From Chloroflexota bacterium (GTDB taxonomy: Bacteria; Chloroflexota; Dehalococcoidia; Lucifugimonadales; UBA3495): a stretch of DNA of 54,381 nucleotides. Below the pieces are notes generated by a model. The model worked only from the letters and a program-made list of their open reading frames with translations. It made no database searches and was not told the DNA's origin. This document shows, one piece after another, positions 27,211 through 38,000 of this stretch. Location: the NCBI GenBank assembly GCA_026710825.1, contig JAPOQH010000071.1, positions 1 to 54,381 on the forward strand, written 5' to 3'. A program made the translations under genes and the position numbers. The number at the start of each line of letters is the position of its first letter. The stretch's first letter is position 1.

Positions 27211-28764
27211 CTAGTGGCCGTCCTTTACGGCATCCGCCAACATCTCGGCCATGGCGATGACGGTCAGGTTCGGGTTGGCTCGCACGGCCTCGGGCATGAT
27301 GGAGGCGTCGACGACCCGCAGCCCCTCTGTGCCGTAAACCCTGCCGTACTGGTCAACCACAGCAGTGTCGTCATCCGCGGGTCCCATGCGGCAAGTGCTG
27401 GAGACGTGGTGGGCCGTGATGACCTGTCGTCTCATCCAAAGGTTCAGCGCGTCATCGTCCGCCAGGATCTTATCCGAGGGTTCCGAGCGTTCCTCCACGA
27501 TGTCGCCGAAGGCGTCGTGCCGGAACAGGTCGGCGCACATCCTCACGCTCGCCCGCATGCGTTCCAGGTCGAAGGGGTGGTCCAGCAGGTTCAAGTCTAT
27601 GTGGGGTTGCTGTCGCGGATCCCGGGACCGGATGGTCAGCTCGCCAAGGCTGAGGGCCATGTACAGACACTGACTGACTCCGATACCCTCGGGCTCCACA
27701 TGGTCAACGCCGCGCATGGGCGTGGCCGACGAGTAATTGCCCATGTAGATGACCATGTCATTGGTGTAGGACGATCCCGGCGCCGTGAACCTCAGCGTCA
27801 CGGTGCCAGTGTTGACCTGGTTGGTGTCCAGCGGGAAATCCCGCCGCGTGCGCCAGAACATCGGCATGTCGGGGTGGTCCCGCAGGTTGCGTCCCACGCC
27901 GGGGAGATGCCCCACGATGGGTATGTCCAGCGAGCGGGCTCGATCAGCCGGGCCGATGCCCGACAGCAGCAATATCTGCGGCGACCCTACGGCGCCGGCG
28001 CAGAGGATGACCTCATCCCCGTGGAATTCGCCGTCCCCGTCGGGTGTGATGACACGGACTCCCACGGCCCGTTTGCCTTCGAAAATCACTCCATGCACCA
28101 GGATGTGCGGCTCGATGGTCAGGTTTTCACGCCTACGGGCCGCTCCCAGGTATCCAATCGCGGTGCTCACCCTGGTCCGGTCGTCGATGTTGAAGGCCAG
28201 CGGTCCCACCCCGGTCGACCCGGGCCTGTTGTGGTCCGGGCAATGGGGGAACCCGGCGTCCATGCTCGCCCGGTGGAAGGCGTGCTGCTGCGCGCCCCAT
28301 GCGCTCTCCGGGTAGCGCCGGCAGTATATGGGCCCGGCGTTGCCGTGGAACTCGTCGCGAAAATCCTGGTCGTTTTCCAGCTTGATCATGTACGGCAGAA
28401 CTTTCTCGAAGGCCCACTGGGTGTTGCCCCATTGCGCCCAGAGGTCGAAATCCTCGGGCATGGGCCGTAGGAACTGCGCGTCATTGACGGCGCTGGAGCC
28501 CCCGGTAACCTTGCCTCGGGGTACGTCGATGTCCGATTCGTCCGTTGCCCGGGCGCGGAAACTCCAGATGTGTCCGCCGTCCCAGATTGTGTTGGCAGCC
28601 CCGAAGGCGTGCCTCACCTCATCGGGTGTCTGGTCCGGGGTGGGATAGTCAGGCCCCGCCTCCAACAGGAGCACCGAGCGGTTTTCGTCTTCGGACAGAC
28701 GCGCCGCCAGCACCGCTCCTGCCGACCCGGCCCCGACGATTATGTGGTCGTACCTCTTGGTCAT
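27211..28764 (-). CDS. GMC-family FAD oxidoreductase, copy 2
   Basis: The 517-residue flavoprotein starts TKRYDHIIVGAGSAGAVLAARL with LLLEAGPDYP. GKVTGGSSAVNDAQFLRP is the GMC signature 1 region, and HVSSTCRMGPADDDTAVVD holds the active-site His. GAVGSPQILLLSGIGP is GMC signature 2. Of two ATGs (28770, 28764) the second has GAAGG at a normal distance. The substrate is unknown. It lies next to the sulfatase, which is transcribed towards it with a 74-base gap, so the two may form an operon. Confidence 0.94.
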   Translation of the reverse strand: MTKRYDHIIVGAGSAGAVLAARLSEDENRSVLLLEAGPDYPTPDQTPDEVRHAFGAANTIWDGGHIWSFRARATDESDIDVPRGKVTGGSSAVNDAQFLRPMPEDFDLWAQWGNTQWAFEKVLPYMIKLENDQDFRDEFHGNAGPIYCRRYPESAWGAQQHAFHRASMDAGFPHCPDHNRPGSTGVGPLAFNIDDRTRVSTAIGYLGAARRRENLTIEPHILVHGVIFEGKRAVGVRVITPDGDGEFHGDEVILCAGAVGSPQILLLSGIGPADRARSLDIPIVGHLPGVGRNLRDHPDMPMFWRTRRDFPLDTNQVNTGTVTLRFTAPGSSYTNDMVIYMGNYSSATPMRGVDHVEPEGIGVSQCLYMALSLGELTIRSRDPRQQPHIDLNLLDHPFDLERMRASVRMCADLFRHDAFGDIVEERSEPSDKILADDDALNLWMRRQVITAHHVSSTCRMGPADDDTAVVDQYGRVYGTEGLRVVDASIMPEAVRANPNLTVIAMAEMLADAVKDGH

Positions 28765-28838
28765 GTTCATCCTTCACGCCGGACTCGCGTGGAGAAGTCG
28801 TTCCGCGTCCGGGCGGCCTATTGTACCGGTCTGCGCCG

Positions 28839-30233
28839 TCACATCCGCAGTTTCAGTCGCGGGCTCAGGAGGCGATCCGGCACCTCCGTTTCGCGCATGA
28901 AATAGACCAGCTTTTGGTGCAGTTCCGACGCCACGTCCATGTTGCTCTCAATGATATTGGCCGACTGCCCGGGATCGGAGGTGAGGTTGTAGAGCTTCGA
29001 GACCCCGGGGAGAGGGCTGTATAGGAGGCTCCAGCCTCCGGAGGTAACGGTGGTCACGGGAGGCTCCGTCAGGACCCGGAGCAGGTTGTCTACGGAGTGC
29101 ACCGGGTCTCCGACATTGGCAAAGGGCAGGCTGCTCACCACGAAGTCCCGGCCCCGGATCGCGGGGTCGCTGAGGGCCGGCGCGAGTGAACGGCCCTGCA
29201 CGAATCCGGGAATCTCCAGCCCCAGCAAGTCCAAAACCGTGGGCATGACGTCCACTGCCGACGTGATGCCAGCGTAGGTGCCCGGCGGGACGCCCGGCGC
29301 TCGCAGCAGGAATGGCAGGTGGACGATCTCTTCGTAGAGGGGTGAGTAGCTCCACTGCGACCCCGGCTCGTCGTAGGGTCTGAGCGTGCCGTCGGGATAT
29401 TTGTCGGAGCTCATCTTGCCGAACAGGCCGCCGTGTTCTCCGAAGTAGAAACCGTGGTCGGTTGTGAAGATCACGATGGTCCGGTCGGCCAGCCCCATGT
29501 TTTCCACCGCTCTAAGCAGGAATCCGGCCCAGGTGTCCACCATGGTGATCTCGCCGCAATAGGTGGCGTGTCCCTTGTTGAGTCGTTCCTCCCGGTATCC
29601 GGGCACATCATGCCAGTTTCCGTACACCGGCAGCACCAGTTCGCCGTCGTATCCTGGCCAGTACAGATCGGTGTAGTAGGGCGGCGCGTCCCAGGGCTCG
29701 TGGGGGTCCCAGGTGTCCACGTACAGAAAGAAGTCCTCCTTGTAGTGCTGTTCGAGCCACCGCATGGCAGACATGAATGTCTTGGGCGCGTTCCGGTCGG
29801 CCTCGCTGCGCCACGCAGCCCTCACGTCCAGGGCCTCGTTGTGGTAGCCGGGCTCGGGGATCAGCGACCAGAGGGTATCCTGCCCCATGTTCATGAAGAA
29901 AGACTGGAAGCCGCGGTCGTAGTTCATCCCTCCCCTGAGGTAGTAGGGAGTGTCCACGGACGCGGCGGTGTGCATCCCGCTTTCCGCCAGCATCTCGGCA
30001 AGGGTGGTGACGCCGGCCGGAAGCGGTTCCCAGCCCATGAACGACATGGTCCAACGCCCGGTTTGATGGTCGGCGCGGGTGGGCATGGTGGGGAATCCCG
30101 CCGAATAGTGGTTGTCGAACCTCACCGCGCTGGCCGCCAGCGCATCAAGCGAGGGAGTGCGGATGTAGCTGTTGCCGTAGGCGCCCAGGTGATCCCTCCG
30201 GAACGAATCGGCCACTATCCAGATGACGTTCAT
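28839..30233 (-). CDS. Sulfatase-like (alkaline phosphatase superfamily) hydrolase without the Cys/Ser nucleophile
   Basis: The 464-residue sulfatase-fold protein starts NVIWIVADSFRRDHLGAYGN. The expected C/S-x-P-S/T-R formylglycine motif reads T49-M-P-T-R53, so Thr stands where Cys or Ser is converted. Other metal and substrate residues look present: DTWDPHEPWD, GEITMVDTW and IFTTDHGFYFGEHG. It may be an inactive homologue or belong to a branch that uses Thr, as nucleotide pyrophosphatases do. No signal peptide is seen, so it is probably cytoplasmic. Confidence 0.88.
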   Translation of the reverse strand: MNVIWIVADSFRRDHLGAYGNSYIRTPSLDALAASAVRFDNHYSAGFPTMPTRADHQTGRWTMSFMGWEPLPAGVTTLAEMLAESGMHTAASVDTPYYLRGGMNYDRGFQSFFMNMGQDTLWSLIPEPGYHNEALDVRAAWRSEADRNAPKTFMSAMRWLEQHYKEDFFLYVDTWDPHEPWDAPPYYTDLYWPGYDGELVLPVYGNWHDVPGYREERLNKGHATYCGEITMVDTWAGFLLRAVENMGLADRTIVIFTTDHGFYFGEHGGLFGKMSSDKYPDGTLRPYDEPGSQWSYSPLYEEIVHLPFLLRAPGVPPGTYAGITSAVDVMPTVLDLLGLEIPGFVQGRSLAPALSDPAIRGRDFVVSSLPFANVGDPVHSVDNLLRVLTEPPVTTVTSGGWSLLYSPLPGVSKLYNLTSDPGQSANIIESNMDVASELHQKLVYFMRETEVPDRLLSPRLKLRM

Positions 30234-30382
30234 ATTGCCCTCCGTGATCTTTCCCTACCGTACCGGCAAACTCCACAGGCATTCGCACTACTACCTTGGC
30301 GGTCTGACCAATTTCGGCGCGCTGGTTCCCGGCAAGTCATCCGTTTCCGAGCGTGACGGGTTCGTCCGAAACCTCACTCAAT

Positions 30383-30409
30383 CACTGCCCGTCGAATCGA
30401 CGGGCAGTG
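30383..30409. repeat. 27-bp inverted repeat between divergent genes
   Basis: The arms CACTGCCCGTCGA (30383-30395) and TCGACGGGCAGTG (30397-30409) pair over 13 bases around a single central A. It lies between the sulfatase start and the secreted-protein start and has no T-run. It could be an operator or a dispersed hairpin. Confidence 0.65.
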
Positions 30410-30588
30410 CGTGGCGTTCGTGCAGCCGTCAGGCTGACAGTGCTGCCGACCAATCATACCCTTAATATCGTATATTACAATAGTTAATATAGTCTGGTGT
30501 GATGTAACTCCCACGATGGCCGTCCAGTTCGGCCTGACTCCCAAGCGGTTCTCGCGTTGGCCTCAACCATGCCCAGGAGGATATGAAA
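30410..30588. other. AT-rich leader upstream of the secreted protein
   Basis: Bases 30452-30510 are A+T-rich, with several TA-rich hexamers (TAATAT, TACAAT) and no clean -35/-10 pair. This is likely the promoter region of the downstream gene. Confidence 0.35.
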
Positions 30589-31728
30589 ATGCTCACCATA
30601 GTGGCCAAATTCGTAGCAGGAAAACAGACAGCGCGCAAAACGAGAACCGCAAGCGCTGCGTTGCTTCTCGCGCTGATCACAACCCTCGCGCTATCCCTCC
30701 CTTTCGCCTCGCCATCCCCATGGCATCACGTGGCGATTGCTAACCGAGGTGCGGCAGGTATCGATGACCACGGACACCCGGTGCTGAACTCCAAGTCCCC
30801 CGACTCAGCAACCGATGCATCTCAGGTCCCAGTCTCGCCGAATACAGTCTCCGAAGGCGTGTCATCCTCGCACTCCGTACCCCACCAATGGATGGCAAAC
30901 ACCACCTCGCTTGGTGATGGCGCTTTTAACTCCGAGCATGGCGAACTGACACCCGACGACGACGGCAGGGACGCATTCAGTTTCGTGGCGTCAGGAGGCG
31001 TAAGTTACATCATAGAGGTGGAAGGCAGGCTGGATGTCCACGACGACGGAGACGTGCACTACGTGGAGAACTATCTGGTCGATCCGTCCATCCTGGAGGT
31101 GGTGAACGATGATGGAACCCGGGTGATGGGCGAGCAGGACCAGGGTGGGTACCTCGGGAATTGGGCTCGGGCATTCTTCACGCCTGGGGAAGATTCCACT
31201 TACTACATCGCGGTGGGCAACGGACATCAGGATCCGTCCGGCATCGGGCACTACACCATTTCGGTACGGCAGGACGATCACGCCGACGATTGGAAGACCA
31301 ACCCTGAAATTACGATCCAACCCGGCGAATCCATTACCGCGACCATCAATTCCGATGTGCCGTCGGATCACCCGGGGCTGCTCCCTGGACACTGGCTGGA
31401 ATGGGGCGACTTCACGGAACCGCTTTGGGGTATCGAGTCGCTGGACGATCAAGACGTGCTCCGATTCCGCATAGCCGAGGAAGGCGCCTATCGTATCGAG
31501 GTCAGCGACGGACCGGATACGGTTGGCATCTGGACCATCTGGTCAGAAGGCGGATCCAGGCGGTTCATTTCCAGGACTGGACCAATAGAGTCCCTCGAGA
31601 TGTCGTACGAGCCCGGCATCTACTACCTGGCAGTAGGCTCGAGGTTCGAAAGCGACGGCAACACCGGTACCTACACGCTGTACCTTACAGCCTCGGATGA
31701 CGTGCACGCAGCCTCCGCAGACCACTAA
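30589..31728 (+). CDS. Secreted protein with PPC-like beta-domains
   Basis: The protein is about 379 residues. AGGAGG (30575-30580) is 8 bases before the ATG at 30589, preferred over the ATG at 30583. The N-terminus has a Lys/Arg-rich part, then the hydrophobic segment AALLLALITTLALSLPFA, a signal peptide. The mature part has repeated blocks such as RDAFSFVASGGVSYIIEVEG, STYYIAVGNG and GIYYLAVGSRFESDGNTGTYTLYLT, with DHADDW between. These resemble bacterial pre-peptidase C-terminal (PPC) modules of secreted proteins. No catalytic domain is seen. The function is unknown. Confidence 0.82.
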   Translation: MLTIVAKFVAGKQTARKTRTASAALLLALITTLALSLPFASPSPWHHVAIANRGAAGIDDHGHPVLNSKSPDSATDASQVPVSPNTVSEGVSSSHSVPHQWMANTTSLGDGAFNSEHGELTPDDDGRDAFSFVASGGVSYIIEVEGRLDVHDDGDVHYVENYLVDPSILEVVNDDGTRVMGEQDQGGYLGNWARAFFTPGEDSTYYIAVGNGHQDPSGIGHYTISVRQDDHADDWKTNPEITIQPGESITATINSDVPSDHPGLLPGHWLEWGDFTEPLWGIESLDDQDVLRFRIAEEGAYRIEVSDGPDTVGIWTIWSEGGSRRFISRTGPIESLEMSYEPGIYYLAVGSRFESDGNTGTYTLYLTASDDVHAASADH

Positions 31729-32065
31729 ACGAACCCGGCACCGAATCATCGGACGATTCAACGACAACGTGATGTTGCGCACGATGTAATGCCAGCGTTT
31801 CACGTCGAGTTCGGTCCACGCCGCGAAAAGTTCGTCGCGCACCGAGAGCGTCTGCGTCGCGCCTGACGCGAGCGAGTTTAGACCTCGCCCGGATCCGACA
31901 TGCTTGGCGGCGCTTCATTTACCGACGCGCTGGCTCTTGCGTTCCTGGACTCCTGCTTCCGCAGCGGCGACGGGAGGGCCGGTTTGAAATGCGATTGCCA
32001 TGCCTCGTTCGCGTCTGTGGACTCGCATATTCGGGGTTTGTTAAACTCGCGGCGAGGAATTCGCT
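31729..32065. other. Intergenic leader of the PKS locus
   Basis: No gene is recognised. GAGGA (32053-32057) sits 8 bases before the PKS ATG at 32066. No convincing -35/-10 pair is found. Confidence 0.4.
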
Positions 32066-35000
32066 ATGAACACCATTTGGCATGACGACGTTTCCCAATC
32101 AACTCCCGCCGCGGCGGGAGTTTCTCATGGGAACGGAAACCACCTCGGGGAGCCGGTTGCGGTCATTGGCATGGCATGCCGGTTCCCCGGTGCGAACGAC
32201 GTTCAGGCTTTCTGGCGTCTGCTGGCAGCAGGGGAACACGCGATAAACGAGGGTCAACCCGGTTCCGGGATCGGGCGCCTGGGCCAGCTCTTCCGAGGAG
32301 CGACGGTTCAAAGCGAAGCCTGCCGATTCGCTGCGTTTGTCGATGGCGTTGACCGGTTTGATGCCGAGTTCTTCAGGATTTCGCCGGTGGAGGCTCAATA
32401 CCTGGACCCGCAGCAGCGAATAATGCTGGAAACCAGCTGGCAAGCCCTGGAGAATGCCGGCATCGATCCGGAAGGACTGCGTGGCAGCCGGACCGGTGTA
32501 TATGGAGGCATCAGCAACAACGAATACCGCGGCATTATCCTTGAATCCAGCGACACCACAGACCCGGCTCCAAGCCTGTACACCGTCAGCGGGACTTCCT
32601 ACAACACCGCTATTGGACGAGTCGCGTTCGCCATGGGCCTTCAGGGACCGGCTATCGCGCTGGACACCGCGTGTTCGTCGTCGCTGGTGGCAGTTCACCA
32701 GGCAGTGACCGGGCTGCAATTGGGAGAAGCCAACCTCGCCCTCGCCGGCGGGGTACATACGATCCTCTCCGGGCGGTTGCTCGAACTGCGCGCCAACGCC
32801 GGAATGCTCGCCCCGGACGGACGGTGCAAGACTTTTGATGCTTCAGCGAATGGCTACGTCCGAGGCGAAGGCTGCGGAATCCTGGTACTGAAGCGGCTGA
32901 GCGAAGCGGAGGCGGACGGAGACCGGATTTGGGGCATCATACGTGGCACTGCCATAAACCAGGATGGCGCCAGCACCGGACTTACCGTGCCCAACCAGGA
33001 AGCGCAGGAGATGGTGATCCAAGACGCCCTGCGCCGGGCCGGCGTCTCCCCGTCGCAAGTGGACTACGTCGAAGCCCATGGCACGGGAACGCCAGTAGGA
33101 GACCCGATTGAATTGGAGGCGATGGGAGCGGTGTACGGCAGAGGGCGTGATCCCGAGCGTCCTCTTCTGATCGGGTCGGTGAAAACGAACTTCGGCCATT
33201 TGGAATCAGCGGCCGGCGTCGCCGGTATGATGAAAGTGCTGCTGGCCATGAATCAAGGCGTGATCCCCAAACACCTCAATTTCCGCACGCCCACTCCGGC
33301 GGTAGATTGGAAACGTCTGCCGCTGTCCGTAACCTCGGAAACCACCGATTGGCCCTTGGTGTCCCACCGTGCCCCTCTCGCCGGCGTGAGCGGGTTCGGC
33401 TGGTCCGGCACCAACGCCCATGTGGTAGTTGAAGGCTATCGACCTGTCGAAACGGGGAGCATACGCAACGAACTCAGCAGACAGCGGCCACCAGCCGGCC
33501 CGCGGCAACGTATTGACGTTTCTCCAGTGGAAACCGATGGGTCCCCGGATGGAGAAACGCCGCGCCCGCGCACTATGCGGCTACTGCCGTTGTCGGGAAA
33601 GACGGACGCCGCCGTCGGTGAACTGGCATCCCGCTACCTGGCGTGGCTGGACGCACGTTCCGCAGAGCTTGCCTCCGCAGACTCCCATAACGAGCCTTTA
33701 CTTCCGGACATGGCGTGGACGGCTGGCGCCGGGCGCAGTCATTTCCCATGTCGCGTGGGCATCACATTCCGAGACTCCGAGTCGCTGCGCGGTGGGTTGC
33801 AGAGGGTAGCGGTAGGGTCGGTGGAGCCTGCTGCCCGACCGGCAAGCAGAGTGGCGTTCGTCTATACCGGTCAGGGCAGTCAGTGGCCGGGTATGGGCCA
33901 AACTCTGTACGAGACCGAACCGGTGGTGCGCTCGGTGTTGAATCGTTGTGAGACGGTGATTCAGGAGGAAAGAGGAGTGTCTCTGCTCGACGTTATGTTC
34001 GGCAGAGATGGGGCGGCCGGCGACCTTAACGATACGGCCTGGGCACAACCCGCGGTGTATGCCTTGGAATGCGCGCTGACCGTGCTTTGGCGCAGCGTTG
34101 GCGTCGAGCCGAGCGTGGTTATCGGGCACAGCCTTGGTGAGTTCGGAGCGGCGTATGCGGCCGGAGCGTTTGGCCTGGAGGAAGGCTTGCGGTGCGTGGC
34201 GAAGCGGGGCGCTTTGCTGGCATCGGTTCCCGAATTGGGCGCGATGGCGGCGGTATTCGCACCCCGGGACGAAGTGGCCGCGGCAGTTCGGGCGTATAAC
34301 GCAGAGTCGGAGAATGCCGTCCTGTGCATTGCCGTGGACAATGGAATCCACCAGGTGATCAGCGGGAGTACGGCGGACGTTCAAGCCCTTTCGGACCGTT
34401 TTGAGGCCAAAGAAGTCCAGGTGCGGCCGCTGCGGACCAACCAGGCATTCCACAGCCCTTTGGTGGAACCTGTGTTGGACCAATTGGAGCGGGCTTATGC
34501 AGACGTCTCAATTGCACCTACAACGGTGGCTTTGGTAAGCAACGTAACGGGCAGCCGGGTTGGAATTGGTGAAACCCTCGACGGCCAATACTGGCGCCGC
34601 CACGCGCGGGAAGCGGTGCAGTTCCGCAGCGGCATGGGCGCTCTGGCACAGATGGGTGTTGATCTGGTGATCGAAGTAGGGCCGAACGCAGTCCTTGGCC
34701 CGCTGGTATCCCTTGCCTGGCCCGGGGTCTCGGACGGCAACGAAGCGCCTCCCGTTCTGGAGAGCCTGCTACGCCCGCTTTCCGGCATTGTCTCGCCGGA
34801 CTTCCCCGACGGGTTCCTTGATGCAGTGGCCGGAGCGTATCAGGCCGGCTTAGAAATCTCATGGACCGGCCTTTTTGCAGGGGAGGAGCGTAGCAAAATC
34901 GAACTTCCCAGCTATCCGTTCCAACGCCGACGCCATTGGGTGGATGCTCCCCGGCGCTCGCGGGCGAGTTCCGACCATCCACTTCTGGGAACCAGGCATG

Positions 35001-38000
35001 AATCGCCCCGTGGTGAAATGTTTTTTGAAACGGAGATGGATGCATCCGATCCGGCCTGGCTGAGCGACCATCGAGTTTTCGGGCGGGTGATCATGCCGGG
35101 CGCGCTGTATGGGGCGATGGCCGCTGCCGCATCACTGGCCGAAGGCTCACAGGCGGCGGCGGTGGAAGACTTCCAACTGCACAGCCCGATGCTGTTTGCC
35201 GCGGATGATTCGGAGAACGGAACCGCGCCAAGCCCGCGCCGGGTGCAGGCAGTAATATCTCAGTCGGAGAGCGGCGGCCCCCGGAGCGTCGAGATATTCA
35301 GCAAGGGAGAATCAGAAGAAGGCTGGACGCTTCACGCCGAGTGCAAAACATCACCGGGCGTCAGGATGGGCAATGCCGGCCGCATCGACCTGGACGGCTT
35401 GAAATCTCGTCTGGCCGCCGCCGACCCACCGGGGTTTTATCGGGCCAGAGCAACCAACAACATTGACCTGGGCGCGGCGTTTCGGACGCTCACTGCGCTC
35501 TGGGTCGGCGATGCCGAAGCGGTTGGTGAAGTAGCGCTTCCGGATAGCGTGGAACCGAATGCTATTGACCTGCATCCAATCCTGTTGGACGGTTGCCTTC
35601 AAGTTCTGTCAGCTGCGCGCCAGTCCCATGGAGTCCAGGATGGGACAACGTACCTGCCCTTCGGCTGGGAACGTTTGTGGTTCACGGAGCGGCCCCCGGC
35701 ACGATTGATTTGTCACGCGCAATTCAGGGAGGGTGTGCGCGACACCTCAGTAGACAATGCCTCCGCCGCACTCCCTGAGACCCTGAGCGGGGACCTGCGT
35801 TTTTACAGCCCGGACGGAGTGGAGATCGGCGGCCTGAACGGGTACACCGTGAAGCGAGCCACCCGGGCGTCCCTGCTTTCGGCGACGGAAGGCCTGCAAG
35901 ATCTGATGTATGAGGTCGTGTGGCGGGACCGGCCGTTGGCGCAGGGTATGCCTCCAGCGGATTTCCTGACCGGCCCGATGGCTGTATTGTCCGCTTCGCC
36001 GACCTTCGCACAGTATTTGTTGAGTGAAGGGGTCGGGGGCGATGACCGCACCGCTTTGCTTGAGGACCTGGAGCGGTTGTCCTGGTCCTACGCTCTCGTA
36101 GCGTTGGAAAGTCTTGGATGGCAGCGGACGGCGGGTGAATACGTCGAACCGGAAGACGTGCGGCAGAGCCTGAACGTCCTGGATGAGCACAAGCGACTAT
36201 TCCGGCGCATGCTCGAAATGCAGGCCAGGGGCGGCGTCCTCGAGGAGAGAGGCGAGGGGTTTGTGGTGAGGGTCGGGCGAGACGATCCGATGCCGGATGC
36301 GATGGTAGGCGATACGGAAGAGTTCGCCACCCGCATGAGCGACCGGTACCCGCATGGTTCCACCGAGATTGGGCTGTTCCGTCGATGCGCCGGGGCGTTG
36401 GCTGACGTTGTTACCGGAAATGCCGACCCGCTGACCTTGCTGTTCAGCAGCGGGGAGCCAACCGCCGCAGACTTGTACATGAAGGCGCCCGTAGCCCGCT
36501 CGGCCAATCGCATGCTGGGGGATACCATCGCAGCTCTGCTGACCGAATTGCCTGAGGGAAGAGATCTGCGAATCCTGGAAGTTGGCGCCGGCACAGGGTC
36601 GGCAACGGCAGCCGTCCTGCCAGAACTGCCGGCCGGCCGGTTTCACTACGTTTACACCGACATATCCGCCGGTTTCTTTTCAGAAACGGAGTCCCGTTTC
36701 GGAGGCGGCGAATCGTCCATTGAATACCGGGTCCTGGACATCGAAAAGAGTCCAATAGAGCAGGGTTTTGACGCTCATGGCTATGACCTGGTGATTGCTT
36801 CGAACGTGCTGCACGCCACCAGGTATCTCCACGAGACCCTGGCGCACTGCCGAGAACTTCTCGCGCCATCGGGCCAGTTGCTCGCTCTGGAGAACCTCCG
36901 CGGCCAGGGTTGGCTCGATTTAACTTTCGGACAGCTGGACGGTTGGTGGCGCTTCGCCGACGATTACCGGCCCCACCATGCGCTGGCTGGCCCTGCGATC
37001 TGGAATCGCGCGTTGACCGACGTGGGGTTTGAGGAAGTCGCAGTCATCGGAGTGGACGGGTCCAGCCCGGACAACCAACCCGACCGGGGCGTGATCATGG
37101 CGCGCGGGCCGGCGGAAGTTACGGAGCCTGCCGGGGTATGGGTTTTGGCCGGGGACAGTTCCGGCGTCGCGCTGCAATTGGCCGCCGAGCTGGCCGCGCG
37201 CAATCAGACGGTGGTTGTTGGCGGGCCGCATGTACCATCCGGCGGAATATCCGCGAAGAGCGCCGACGCCATTATCGAGACAACTGTCGATATGCAGGAG
37301 CGTGAATCATGGCGTGCCCTGCTGGAAAACCTGCCTGAGGGCGTGCCCCTGAGCGGTATCGTCCATCTGGCTGGGTTGGATGGACACGGCGAAGATGCCA
37401 CCACTGCGGAGTTGGCGGATGACGTCAGGCACGCCGGCGCCAGCGCGTTAGCCCTGGTCCAGGCCGCATCCGATACCGATGCCATGCCGGCGCAAGGAAT
37501 TTGGTTTATCACCCGCGGCGGCCAGGTTCTTGAGCATGAGCACTTCGGGCAACTTTCCGGCGCGATGTTGTGGGGCTTCGGAAAAGTCGTGACCCACGAA
37601 GCTCCGCACTTGCAACCCAGGATGATAGACCTGGATCCCAACACCGCGGCGCCTCTGGCGGATCTGGTCAACGAGCTGATGTATCCCGACGCGGAGACAC
37701 ATCTGGCGTACCGCTTGGGGCTTCGCCAGGCAGCGCGGCTGGTTCGAGCCGGGGCCGCCCCCGAACGGTTGTCAATACCTGAAGATGCGCGCTGGTTCCT
37801 GGAGCCGGACGACGGTGGCGCACTGGAAGGTCTGCAGGTGCTGGACACCCCTGAGCATCCCCTGGAGTCCAGGGAAGTGCGCGTGGCGGTGGAGGCTGCT
37901 GGGCTGAACTTCTGGGACGTGTTCCGCGCCATTGGCATTATCGACGAAGGACTCCTGGGTGGCGAGGTGTGCGGTCGCGTGGTTGAAGTTGGCTCCGAGG

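Noticed and set aside
27208..28470. 420-residue open frame opposite the second GMC gene
   Set aside because: Shadow of the GMC gene, which has all family motifs.
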